Source: Pseudomonadota bacterium
Lineage (GTDB): Bacteria > Pseudomonadota > Gammaproteobacteria > Burkholderiales > REEB80
Length of the DNA: 45,184 nt
NCBI GenBank assembly: GCA_018971485.1
Contig: JAGXAQ010000013.1
Coordinates: forward strand, 1 to 45,184
Reading direction: 5' to 3'
In this document: positions 38,187-45,184 of the stretch, one piece after another
Layout of the letters: the number at the start of each line of letters is the position of its first letter
Position numbering within the stretch: the first letter of the stretch is position 1
Translations under genes and position numbers: made by a program
The notes under the pieces: generated by a model
Databases searched by the model: none
Seen by the model: the letters and a program-made list of their open reading frames with translations, nothing else
What the model was told of the DNA's origin: nothing

Positions 38187-38503
38187 GAGGTAACCCCAAA
38201 ATGGGTCTTGGCTTTCTCACTCATGAGGCCAGGATGCCACTGGGGCTCCCAGACAACCTGTACATGAATTTTCTGTATGCCGGAAAGTGTTCCGAGGATG
38301 TGTCGAACCCCGGCAACAATATAATCCTGCGCAGGGCATCCCGGGGTGGTCATGGACATTTTGATGTTGACCTGTCCTTTACCGGCATGAATCTCATAAA
38401 CGAGGCCCAGATCCATGATGTTATAGCCTAGTTCAGGATCAATGACGGTATGGAGGGCATTGATAATCTGCTGGTTCAAGGAAGGCTCGGATATGTTTTT
38501 CAT
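38183..38503 (-). CDS. MIP18/DUF59 family iron-sulfur assembly-type protein
   Basis: About 106 residues from the ATG giving MKNISEPSL. The upstream 20 codons of open frame overlap the neighbouring gene and are not family-like. The DUF59 core is clear: INALHTVIDPELGYNIMDLG and IKMSMTTPGCPAQDYI with the reactive Cys, then VQVVWEPQWHPGLMS. Relatives include SufT, PaaD and the apbC-like N domain, which help Fe-S cluster maturation. Inside a NO-reductase cluster it may repair or load Fe-S or haem/Fe centres damaged by NO. That role is inference. Confidence 0.9.
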   Translation of the reverse strand: MKNISEPSLNQQIINALHTVIDPELGYNIMDLGLVYEIHAGKGQVNIKMSMTTPGCPAQDYIVAGVRHILGTLSGIQKIHVQVVWEPQWHPGLMSEKAKTHFGVTS

Positions 38504-38505
38504 GG

Positions 38506-39036
38506 CTACCCTACCCTGATCCAGATAAGTGTGGCACCCGGTTCCTTGGTTTGGGTATGCCATTCGTGCCCTGCCGTTTTCAGTTCCGGGTAAAGAAAAA
38601 CAGGTTCCCGGTCCAGCAATGCTTCTAACACATCGCCTGAATGCAAAGCGGGAAGTGCTTCTAGAATTCGTACCATCGGTTCTGGTGGGAGAAGGTTGCG
38701 GTTGTCCAGAACCAGGCAGGGTTTGGGCCAGGTTTCAAACGGGACATGATGCGCCTGAGTAGATTTTTGGTTGTTTTCGGGTTGATTTGTTTTAAGTGTA
38801 GGTTGCCGGGTAAAGAGCACTTCCCATTCGCCTCGATCCAATGAGCGGGATTCATGGCTGAAACCATGCTGTTTTAGTAAGGCATATAATGGTTTTGGCT
38901 CAAAAGTAGTAAATAGTCTTAACCCCTGATTGGGGATAAGTGCCGAAATGGCTTCAAGAATACGGGGTAGAGGTTCTCCCCCATGACTTAGTTCTTCCCG
39001 GACGTCCAGTGTAATATAAGCTTCATTGGGGTTCAT
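38506..39036 (-). CDS. Tandem DUF2249 protein (two domains)
   Basis: A 176-residue protein with two DUF2249 domains. The first (about 7-73) shows ITLDVREELSHGGEPLPRIL, LRLFTTFEPKPLYALL and GEWEVLFTR. The second (about 105-175) shows CLVLDNRNLLPPEPMVRILE, LLDREPVFLYPEL and GATLIWIRVG. In the second domain the usual LxVRxLxPxE reads LDNRNLLPPE. A Gln/Asn-rich linker joins them. It starts within the last 14 bases of the preceding membrane-protein gene and ends two bases before the MIP18 gene. Confidence 0.88.
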   Translation of the reverse strand: MNPNEAYITLDVREELSHGGEPLPRILEAISALIPNQGLRLFTTFEPKPLYALLKQHGFSHESRSLDRGEWEVLFTRQPTLKTNQPENNQKSTQAHHVPFETWPKPCLVLDNRNLLPPEPMVRILEALPALHSGDVLEALLDREPVFLYPELKTAGHEWHTQTKEPGATLIWIRVG

Positions 39037-40372
39037 GGCTGATTTTCTCCAGCGTATTAGGGGATAAACGGGGTTTTTTACTGATTAAATCCTGGTCAGG
39101 GTGCCTTGCATGCCAGAATTCGCGAATAAGGGCTAAAACTGCAATCAGTTGAATGAATGCCACCAGTTCAAACATGCTGCTTATTTTCCAGAATAGCAGG
39201 CTGGTATTGATGGCAACTCCTGCGAAATAAATGATGAACCAGGGTTTGGCGCGGGCTTCAATAACAAGATCCTGGACGCGCGGAACGGGTCCCTGGCCCA
39301 GCTTTATCCCAAAACGGTCAAGCCAGGTCAGGAAGGGCACTATTTTATAGAGCTGGCTTAAACCGAGGCCGGAAAGATATCCAAACATGAAGATAAAAAC
39401 TGTGGCAGGTAGGAATGAGGAGGCATCAAATATGGCCGCTGCCCCTGTAAGGATGGCCGGAGCAAAGAGGGTAAGAGCCATTGCTGCAGCTGTACTGTTA
39501 AGTTCAAGCGTTTTTCGTTGGCGGGAGTGATATAGGCGGGTGATATCCACGATATAGATGACAAGTCCTGATATCAGTAGTATCAACCCGAGCTTTTCGC
39601 ATGTATGGAGGATAGGGTTGGGGAACCACAGATTGAAGAGACCGGTCAGGACAAAAAGCGTTAGCCCTGTCGCAAGTGTTCCCCAGACACCAGTGCCCCA
39701 GTGTCCCCTGTCTTCTGGCGCAAGCATGAACATGGGTAGCAGTTTGTATCCAACCCCGATTGCCGTAAATCCAAGCCAGCCTACTAGCCCTGCAAGAATA
39801 TGGATGGGTAGTCCGTTTGACAGGAGGGGGTACAGTTCCAGTGGCGACTGGTCTGCTCCAAAACCAATGGCAAAGCACAGTCCGATACATAGGGTGAGAA
39901 TGAGAAAACCAAGGGAAGTGAGCAACATTTTTGCCGGGAGCTGAATAGGGCGGGTGCGTACAAGTGGAACAGCAATATTCCAGATATCAAGAAAGAACCC
40001 CGTTAGGACCAGTGTACCGCCTATGGGAAGCAGGATTTTCATGGACAAGGGAAAGCTGCCATTTAAAGCCAGAAAACCCATTACCATATTCAGTAGCCCG
40101 GCTTCTAGAAGGATAAGTCCTGCTAGCATGCCAGGCTGGCTAGGCAGGGGGTTATTCGTAATGACAGGAACAAATTGAGCCAGGGCACCTAACATGAGCA
40201 GGCTGAGCCAGCCAATTGTCATGAGATGGACAGCTATAAGGTTTGAGGGGGATGAAAATGACAAGGCCGGATAGGTGTGACCCGACACCATCATCCCCAG
40301 GGCCAGGATAAAATTGATGAGGGCACAACTGAAGTAGGTCATGGTCCATCTGGATAGCCGTGCATTCAGCAT
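39023..40372 (-). CDS. Polytopic membrane protein, haem-copper-oxidase-subunit-I-like, of the NO-reductase cluster
   Basis: A 449-residue protein with about 12 hydrophobic helices. Conserved-looking His-bearing segments are VHLMTIGWLSLLMLGALAQF near residue 48 and IHILAGLVGWLGFTAIGVGY near 190, followed by KLLPMFMLAPED. Similar proteins in denitrifiers are annotated as distant cbb3/NorB-type subunit I relatives, but the full set of metal ligands is not evident, so I would not call it an oxidase. It lacks the WHxHEM motif of NnrS. It is the first large gene of the transcript that includes qNOR and may handle NO or haem/copper at the membrane. Confidence 0.8.
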   Translation of the reverse strand: MLNARLSRWTMTYFSCALINFILALGMMVSGHTYPALSFSSPSNLIAVHLMTIGWLSLLMLGALAQFVPVITNNPLPSQPGMLAGLILLEAGLLNMVMGFLALNGSFPLSMKILLPIGGTLVLTGFFLDIWNIAVPLVRTRPIQLPAKMLLTSLGFLILTLCIGLCFAIGFGADQSPLELYPLLSNGLPIHILAGLVGWLGFTAIGVGYKLLPMFMLAPEDRGHWGTGVWGTLATGLTLFVLTGLFNLWFPNPILHTCEKLGLILLISGLVIYIVDITRLYHSRQRKTLELNSTAAAMALTLFAPAILTGAAAIFDASSFLPATVFIFMFGYLSGLGLSQLYKIVPFLTWLDRFGIKLGQGPVPRVQDLVIEARAKPWFIIYFAGVAINTSLLFWKISSMFELVAFIQLIAVLALIREFWHARHPDQDLISKKPRLSPNTLEKISHEPQ

Positions 40373-40500
40373 AATAATCTGCCTTCTGGCCTGTTTGCAT
40401 TGGAAGGATGCGGGCTGGCTCTTTCTGTGATGTTTTGTAAACAGTACAGTTCTGGGTCCGGGTTGATGATTAGGCCCTGTGTTATTTTTGAGCGATCCAT
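40366..40500 (-). CDS. Possible 44-aa leader ORF of the NO-reductase cluster
   Basis: Within the long leader of the cluster an ATG at 40500, with GGGA eight bases before it, opens a 44-codon frame: MDRSKITQGLIINPDPELYC to the end PEGRLLC. Its TGA lies seven bases inside the next gene, so translation would be coupled to it. The sequence has no signal peptide or recognisable domain. It may be a genuine small protein, a leader peptide or chance. Confidence 0.35.
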   Translation of the reverse strand: MDRSKITQGLIINPDPELYCLQNITERASPHPSNANRPEGRLLC

Positions 40501-40602
40501 GATTAATGTCCCATGAATATTTGCATCTAAAATACGCTTTAATTTAAATATTACTGTTTATTAATAGCATGTTATTTTTATATTTTATAATATAAAAAAT
40601 TA

Positions 40603-40641
40603 AACATGTATTAATTATACATGTTTAATCAGGCTTGACAA
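40603..40641 (-). promoter_or_regulatory. NsrR-type operator overlapping the promoter of the NO-reductase cluster
   Basis: The palindrome has arms AACATGTAT (40603-40611) and ATACATGTT (40617-40625) around TAATT, extended to perfect 13-bp arms at 40599-40629. Length and half-sites fit the NsrR consensus (AAnATGyATTT-n-AAATrCATnTT). On the minus strand it overlaps a promoter with TTGTCA at 40641-40636, a 16-base spacer and TATAAT at 40619-40614. The start would be near 40607, so the box spans about -19 to +5, ideal for steric repression. NsrR is a Fe-S repressor that releases DNA when nitrosylated. Confidence 0.75.
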
Positions 40642-40727
40642 GAGGGTAAAAAAAATCTTTAGGCAACATGAATCTCTTTATATTTATCGAGTTAAAACGA
40701 CTGATTTCAGGTGGGTTGGAAGAAGGC

Positions 40728-41201
40728 TTAAATTGGCGTCTTATTTTTTACGATAATGTTCCCGGTCATGCCAGCAGCAAAATGTCCTGGTTCATGGCAG
40801 GCAAATTCGACTGGGCCTGGTTTATCAAATGTCCAGATCAGGGTTTTGGACTGGCCTGGTTTCAGGTTGATGCCGTTGGGCTCACTTGTCATTGCCATGG
40901 TCCTCATCTGTTGCATCTCCTGCTCATGTTCGAGTTGCTCCTTTTTGTCGCCAAGAACAAATTCGTGATCAACCTGGCCCTTGTTTGTAACAATAAACCG
41001 GATGGTTTGCCCAGACTGGATAACCAATGTGTCTGGAATAAAACGCATCGCGTCATTTGCAGTAATTTTGATGGTTCGACTGACTTGGAAGGGTGTGCCA
41101 GGATGGCCATAACTGAAAGCCTGAGCGTGAGCAGCAGTTAAATCAGCTAATGTAAGCGAAGCGGTAAGAAAAAGACAAAGCAGGCGGGGATGAAAGGACA
41201 T
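40728..41201 (-). CDS. Periplasmic cupredoxin (type 1 copper protein)
   Basis: About 157 residues from ATG 41201 (AAGGA nine bases before). A signal peptide ends near AHA-QA (residue 27). The type 1 copper ligands are His79 (VDHEFV), Cys135, His140 and Met145 in ACHEPGHFAAGM. The Met/His/Glu-rich insert HEQEMQQMRTMAM may bind more copper. It resembles the N-terminal domain of the NirK encoded nearby (CNMPGHRAAGM), suggesting common descent. It is a plausible electron donor to NirK, or a periplasmic copper carrier. Confidence 0.88.
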   Translation of the reverse strand: MSFHPRLLCLFLTASLTLADLTAAHAQAFSYGHPGTPFQVSRTIKITANDAMRFIPDTLVIQSGQTIRFIVTNKGQVDHEFVLGDKKEQLEHEQEMQQMRTMAMTSEPNGINLKPGQSKTLIWTFDKPGPVEFACHEPGHFAAGMTGNIIVKNKTPI

Positions 41202-41330
41202 GGCCAAGTTTCCTTATGGGTAGATTATAGCCAAGAAAGTGCCTCGGTTGAGACACACGCTGTTTATGATGCATGGATCAGGATATTTTGACAAATGTAC
41301 CTGGCAGGGGGGGGGCGAAATTATGATGGG

Positions 41331-42644
41331 TTAATAATCATACTCCATGGTAACCCAGGTTTTTTCGGTATGGGTGTTGGTTACAGCAGTACCGGGGTAG
41401 TTGTGGCCTGCGTTATCTTTTGCCTGATAATTGGCATACATGACGCCCAGTTTCACTCCATTCTGAAGCGTATCCAGCAAGGATATATCCCATTCAGTGC
41501 CATAGTGAATTGAACCATAGCTAGATTTATAATCATGATGTACGGCAAGTAGTTTCAGTTTGTGAAAAACGGTATCACTCAGGGTGACGTAAACATCCCG
41601 CAAACCGGTTTGCGGGGTAGTCAAGAACATGTCTGCCCAGCCATTGAAAGCATGCTTGGTTCCCATTGGGGTTTGTAGCCCGTAGGTTCCGTTTGAGTTG
41701 CTACCTAGCTGTTCGAGATCGATATGGCCTGCCAGTTTTTTGAATGATCCCCCTGCCCCAACATGTAAATAGCTTGCATCTATACCAGATTCAGCATGAT
41801 TGAGCCCGTGTTGTTTTGCATATTCGGCGGTATAGAAAATCTGCGTCATCCCTGTCAGGTGGAGCGAACCATGAAAGCGTAAACCGACAGTATTGCTTGA
41901 AATATTGCCGGGTGCCTGGCTAATCATGCTCTTGTCATCATAGCTGTAGTCATATAAAGCGATGTTTGTACCTTGAAATAAAGGAATAGCTGCATGGAAC
42001 AGGTTTGCATTGACATGCTGCAGGTTATATCCCACCGGGATTTGTCCATTGGCATAGCTGCTTTTTGTGTGAACCACATGGGCAGCAAACAGATTAATGC
42101 CCTCAATACTGCTATTGTTCAGGCTTATGGCATCAAAAGTCTGCATGTTTTGCCGAAAGTCGACATTTCCTACAAATCGGGAATTGTCGAGAATAATCTT
42201 CTGGCGACCGATTTTAAGCCGGGTTGCATCAATGCCAGAATAGTTGATAAAAGCCTGGTTGACAGCCGTTTTACCTGGATCAGCGATGATGGGATAGCCT
42301 GTTTTTCCATTTTGAGTGCTATTGTACTGTTGGCTACCAAGGTTGCTTACATTGATGAATTCTAGTTTCGCCTTAAGATTGGATCTAGGCTGGATGCTGT
42401 ACCCAAGAATGGTTCTCATGGTCCAGGCATGGGCTGCATCGGGTTTCCCCTCCTGCTTGACTGTTTCATAGCGTGGACGGATCTGGAAGTTGATATGCCC
42501 ATTATCCATCCATCCTGTACTGGCATGAACCAGCGGGATATGGGTAGCCATTCCCGTGACAAGGTAGAGCAGGAACCTTATTTTCTGGGAGCCAGGCTTC
42601 CAAAAAGAGTGATGGGGGAATGGGTTGTATCGGATTATTTTCAT
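41331..42644 (-). CDS. Outer-membrane porin, alginate-export-family-like beta barrel
   Basis: About 437 residues. An N-terminal export signal (IRFLLYLVTGMATHIPLVHA) is followed by alternating beta-strand sequence to a C-terminal aromatic residue (WVTMEYDY), the usual outer-membrane insertion signal. Blocks such as VNQAFINYSGIDATRLKIGR then QKIILDNSRFVG are typical of the alginate_exp-type barrels common near nitrite-reductase genes. It may pass nitrite, nitrate or other anions into the periplasm; substrate is inferred only from context. The start is ATG 42644; the frame continues four codons up to a TTG. Confidence 0.82.
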   Translation of the reverse strand: MKIIRYNPFPHHSFWKPGSQKIRFLLYLVTGMATHIPLVHASTGWMDNGHINFQIRPRYETVKQEGKPDAAHAWTMRTILGYSIQPRSNLKAKLEFINVSNLGSQQYNSTQNGKTGYPIIADPGKTAVNQAFINYSGIDATRLKIGRQKIILDNSRFVGNVDFRQNMQTFDAISLNNSSIEGINLFAAHVVHTKSSYANGQIPVGYNLQHVNANLFHAAIPLFQGTNIALYDYSYDDKSMISQAPGNISSNTVGLRFHGSLHLTGMTQIFYTAEYAKQHGLNHAESGIDASYLHVGAGGSFKKLAGHIDLEQLGSNSNGTYGLQTPMGTKHAFNGWADMFLTTPQTGLRDVYVTLSDTVFHKLKLLAVHHDYKSSYGSIHYGTEWDISLLDTLQNGVKLGVMYANYQAKDNAGHNYPGTAVTNTHTEKTWVTMEYDY

Positions 42645-42908
42645 GTGGGTTCTCAACTGTGATTAAGGTGGGTAAGAAAAGACAGTAATGTTCCTTATTT
42701 TTCTATAGCGAAAACAACCTATTAAATGGTTCAACAATGCCTGCACTTATTTTGGGTGTTTTATGCAGCAGTTCTCTAAATGGGTGCATTCGTTTCCAGG
42801 CTGGTGATTTATCGGGTTGGTGTTTTTCCCCCCTGAGGTTAAGCCCAAGGGGATGTATTTCCGACGGGTTAATCGGGTTCATGTGTCTTTTGGCCAGGTT
42901 ATGCCGGG

Positions 42909-44309
42909 TTATTTTTCGCCTCCACTATGATAAAGGGCGGGGTTGGGTGAACCGGATACAAGTAAAAAGCCGCTTAATCCCTGCTCCATTCTCGATAGAG
43001 CATGATCAACCAGAATATATTTTCCCGGTTCCCGTAATTTAAACTGCCCCATAAAAGCACCTCCTGGAGGAACTAGTATTGTTTGAACATCCCTGATGGG
43101 CTTGTTGGCCAGGGAACCCCAAGGCCAAGCTTTCTCGAATTGCTCGCCAATGACATGAAATGAAGAAGCAAAATTCGGGCCAGCATCACCGAAGAAGATC
43201 CGGACAGTATCACCAACCTTGGCCTGAAGGGGATGATCCTGGGTCAGAGCCCCCACTGAACCATTGAATACAAAGTAATCTGGTGTCTCCTTGAGTAACT
43301 TATGTACGCTGAACTCCTGATTGCCGCGTTTTCCAAATGGCCCAGCCGTATATATTTCGCTTTGCATGACATAAAATTCCTCGTTTACTCTCGGGAGCCC
43401 GCCAGCAGGTTCGACCAGGATCATTCCAAACATTCCATTGGCAATATGTTCAGCTACCATGGGTGTGCCGCAGTGATAAACAAATAAGCCCGGGTGTAGT
43501 AGCTTGAAAGTGATTGTTTTTTCTTTTCCTGGAGGTGTTTGCAATAGCATGGCCCCACCTCCTGGCCCAATGACCGCATGCAGGTCAATAGAATGGATCA
43601 TGTGGCTTGTTGCCGGGTTGGAAAGATGAAGTACTACAGTATCACCAACACGAACCCGAATCATGGGGCCTGGAACTTTGCCATTAAAAGTCCAGTAATG
43701 ATAGGTTGTTTTATCGGCTAGTTTCCCAGTCAATTCTTCGGCTTTCAGAAAGATTTGAACTGATTTTGGTCCACGGTGCCCCACAGGAGGTGGAAGATCA
43801 GCTGGATTACGGGAAATATCGGAAATACCAGTCAGCGAAGGGACTGGTATTTCTTTTCCCACAATGATTTTCCCGTTCATGCCTGCTGCGCGATGCCCAG
43901 GCATGTTGCAGTAATAATTAAACTGGCCTTCCTTATTGGCACGAAAGACGATAGTTGCGCTTGCTCCCTTTGTGCTTACGGTTCCAGACAGGGCATGAAA
44001 TTGAGGGACAGTAATGTCATGAATAGCCCCATCACCATTAATCAGGGTGATTTGGACAAGGCTGTTAGGTTGTATATGCAGGATCGGGTTGATATGACCA
44101 TCAATATTTCCCCCGACACCAACAAATTCCATCCCGGAATTGCCTGTTTCAGTTTTTAAGGTATATGAAACATTTGGAACATACCCGGATGAGTGTGGTA
44201 GTTTGTTTGTTTGAGCATCAGCTTGAGACGTGAATAATCCAGTAAGAATCAATCCTGTTATTAGTTGTGCCATAGTGCGTTTTGATCGGGTTTTTAAGTT
44301 GATTTTCAT
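42909..44309 (-). CDS. nirK: Copper nitrite reductase NirK with N-terminal cupredoxin domain
   Basis: Periplasmic enzyme reducing nitrite to NO. Of 466 residues, 1-32 are a signal peptide. Residues about 45-150 are an extra type 1 copper cupredoxin (His97, Cys134, His139, Met144). The rest is the two-domain NirK. Its type 1 copper ligands are His239, Cys280, His288 and Met293. Type 2 copper ligands are His244, His279 and His436. Catalytic Asp242 and His385 are present. The eight-residue Cys-to-His loop ending HIANGM is the AniA (class II) form. GGGAGGAG precedes the ATG. The fused donor domain is known from Hyphomicrobium-type NirK. FNR- and NsrR-type boxes lie upstream. Confidence 0.95.
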   Translation of the reverse strand: MKINLKTRSKRTMAQLITGLILTGLFTSQADAQTNKLPHSSGYVPNVSYTLKTETGNSGMEFVGVGGNIDGHINPILHIQPNSLVQITLINGDGAIHDITVPQFHALSGTVSTKGASATIVFRANKEGQFNYYCNMPGHRAAGMNGKIIVGKEIPVPSLTGISDISRNPADLPPPVGHRGPKSVQIFLKAEELTGKLADKTTYHYWTFNGKVPGPMIRVRVGDTVVLHLSNPATSHMIHSIDLHAVIGPGGGAMLLQTPPGKEKTITFKLLHPGLFVYHCGTPMVAEHIANGMFGMILVEPAGGLPRVNEEFYVMQSEIYTAGPFGKRGNQEFSVHKLLKETPDYFVFNGSVGALTQDHPLQAKVGDTVRIFFGDAGPNFASSFHVIGEQFEKAWPWGSLANKPIRDVQTILVPPGGAFMGQFKLREPGKYILVDHALSRMEQGLSGFLLVSGSPNPALYHSGGEK

Positions 44310-44347
44310 TTGCGCTCCTCCCTTTTTTGTTTAATTGCTATGGGTTT

Positions 44348-44389
44348 ATTCTATTCAGGGCCTGTTGGCCTGGTTTTGATCATGATCAA
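44348..44389 (-). promoter_or_regulatory. Class II FNR/Dnr-type promoter of nirK
   Basis: The perfect box TTGATCATGATCAA lies at 44376-44389. On the minus strand a -10 element TAGAAT occupies 44353-44348, predicting initiation near 44341. The box centre (44382.5) is then at -41.5, the canonical position for FNR-family activators, and no separate -35 is needed. FNR, Dnr or NnrR could bind; sequence does not separate them. Confidence 0.8.
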
Positions 44390-44411
44390 ATATGTATTTA
44401 AAATACATATT
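44389..44411 (-). promoter_or_regulatory. Perfect NsrR-type palindrome upstream of nirK
   Basis: AATATGTATTT (44389-44399), a central A, and AAATACATATT (44401-44411) form a flawless 11-1-11 palindrome matching the NsrR consensus. It shares one base with the FNR-type box and is centred near -59 of the predicted nirK start, so a bound repressor could block the activator. Confidence 0.75.
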
Positions 44412-44561
44412 TATTAAGTTGATTGTTTATTTAAGGGTTTTATTGGGATTTAGGATTACTTGTGTTATTGAGTGCTATTGGAAATAAAGGAGAATCTCCG
44501 TATAGGGGAACATGGCAGAATGGTTTTTTTATGTTTTTTGATGTTAATTAAAAAGACGCTT

Positions 44562-44783
44562 TCAAGGCTCCTGTGTGATGGCGGTGAAGTCTTTGTTCCT
44601 GGGGAAGTAGTGCCGTATCAGCCCATTGGTATTCTCGTTCGTGCCGTGCTCCCGGGACGCATAGGGATGAGCAAAACAGGAGCCCGGCTTCCGTTGTCTG
44701 GCAATCACTTCATGCGCTTCAAATTCCTGTCCGTAGTACACATTCAGAACAGGCAGGTGGTCAGCCATAAAGATGTGGCACAT
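44562..44783 (-). pseudogene. IS30-family transposase remnant
   Basis: Read on the minus strand it gives LPVLNVYYGQEFEAHEVIAR, then FAHPYASREHGTNENTNGLI and RHYFPRNKDFTAITQ. This is the second catalytic-Asp region and the catalytic-Glu region of an IS30 DDE transposase. The usual SDNGKEF is degraded to YYGQEF, and the N-terminus and the last 40 residues are missing. It is the same subfamily as the fragment at 1925-2119 but in the opposite orientation. Confidence 0.8.
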
Positions 44784-44823
44784 TCTCGTGATGGCGACCC
44801 CTCATGGGAGAGGAGAGTTCAAT

Positions 44824-45184
44824 ATGGCTGGCCTGACCAGGAGTAAAGCCTCTGCCTCATGGAGGGCACTAGACATTGCAAAGGATTTCAATGCGGTGAT
44901 GGTTGAAACACAAGGCAGAACCATACGTCAATTCAAAAGGCCCAGTTCTGTATCTGGCCATAACCGTTTGATCGGCTATATCAAGACCTTGCCGGATTGG
45001 TTGCGAAGCCACAGGAAATTACCACTGGACGCTTGGCTACCGCTTGAGTGCCGGGGGTTTTGATACTTGCCGGGTTTTGTCTGTGGCGGGAGCATGTTAT
45101 CGTGAAGTGATGTTCAATTCCCGGGACAAGAATGATCCAAAGGATGCACATGGGTTGCTGCAGTTGCCCTGGCAAGGTATTACA
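44824..45184 (+). pseudogene. IS110-family transposase, N-terminal part, frameshifted and cut by the window edge
   Basis: The gene starts at ATG 44824 with a strong GGAGAGGAG. Frame 1 reads WRALDIAKDFNAVMVETQGR through GYIKTLPD. The sequence then continues in frame 2 from about 44996 with IGCEATGNYHWTLGYRL, VLSVAGACYREVMFNSRDKN and DPKDAHGLL. The DEDD RuvC-like residues (Asp in LDIAKD, Glu in EATGNYH, Asp in DPKDA) are recognisable. The shift near 44990-45000 breaks the reading frame unless it is a sequencing error. The Tnp20 half would lie beyond the window. Confidence 0.85.

Noticed and set aside
40668-41141. 157-codon plus-strand frame opposite the cupredoxin gene
   Set aside because: It is a shadow of the minus-strand gene, which has a signal peptide and full copper ligands.
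42737-43042. Plus-strand frame starting MPALILGVLCSSSLNGC, resembling a lipoprotein signal
   Set aside because: It overlaps the nirK 3' end, lacks a ribosome site, and the rest is not protein-like.

Overview
The window looks like a piece of a proteobacterial chromosome, most like Beta- or Gammaproteobacteria. The grounds are gene content: a gltA-sucA-sucB block, class I fumarase, an MCE/Mla lipid transporter with a PqiC-like lipoprotein, UppP, a quinol NO reductase and an AniA-type copper nitrite reductase. Composition is moderate except for the first 1.6 kb, which is clearly AT-rich and looks foreign. I cannot name a genus. No rRNA or tRNA gene was seen.

Layout. 1-2489: an AT-rich orphan gene, then a solitary repeat with the length and form of a type I-E CRISPR repeat, then decayed IS21 (istB) and IS30 transposase pieces. 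2490-13454: housekeeping genes: tadA and a signal-less L,D-transpeptidase (coupled), a histone-deacetylase-family hydrolase, the gltA-sucA-sucB block, a DinB-family protein, class I fumarase, and an HDOD protein behind a promoter-plus-terminator leader. 13455-18100: two small proteins, a MarR regulator, UppP and a PAS-GGDEF-EAL protein. 18300-21753: a four-gene MCE/Mla-type operon. 21808-31240: small unknown proteins, an M23 peptidase, a short MscS channel, an AI-2E family transporter, a phosphoribosyltransferase pseudogene, a MazG-like pyrophosphohydrolase, a pirin and a diguanylate cyclase. 31464-34520: a large PAS/GAF/GGDEF/EAL protein.

34854-44411 is the most coherent region: a nitrite/NO respiration or detoxification module, nearly all on the minus strand. 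It holds quinol-dependent NO reductase (qNOR), two DUF2249 proteins, a small helical protein, a MIP18-family protein, a polytopic haem-copper-oxidase-like membrane protein, a periplasmic cupredoxin, an outer-membrane porin, and NirK with an extra N-terminal cupredoxin domain. Two near-ideal NsrR-type palindromes mark its control regions. One overlaps the promoter of the NO-reductase cluster. The other directly abuts a perfect FNR/Dnr-type box lying exactly at -41.5 of the predicted nirK start. The logic would be: low oxygen (or NO) activates nirK, and NO relieves NsrR repression of both units, so NO made by NirK is removed by qNOR.

The right edge (44562-45184) is again mobile-element debris: an IS30 remnant of the same subfamily as at the left end and a frameshifted IS110 transposase running off the window. 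The main second-look items are the NsrR/FNR promoter architecture, an E2 succinyltransferase with no visible E3/E1-binding domain, the lone CRISPR-type repeat beside IS debris, and several small genes with strong expression signals.
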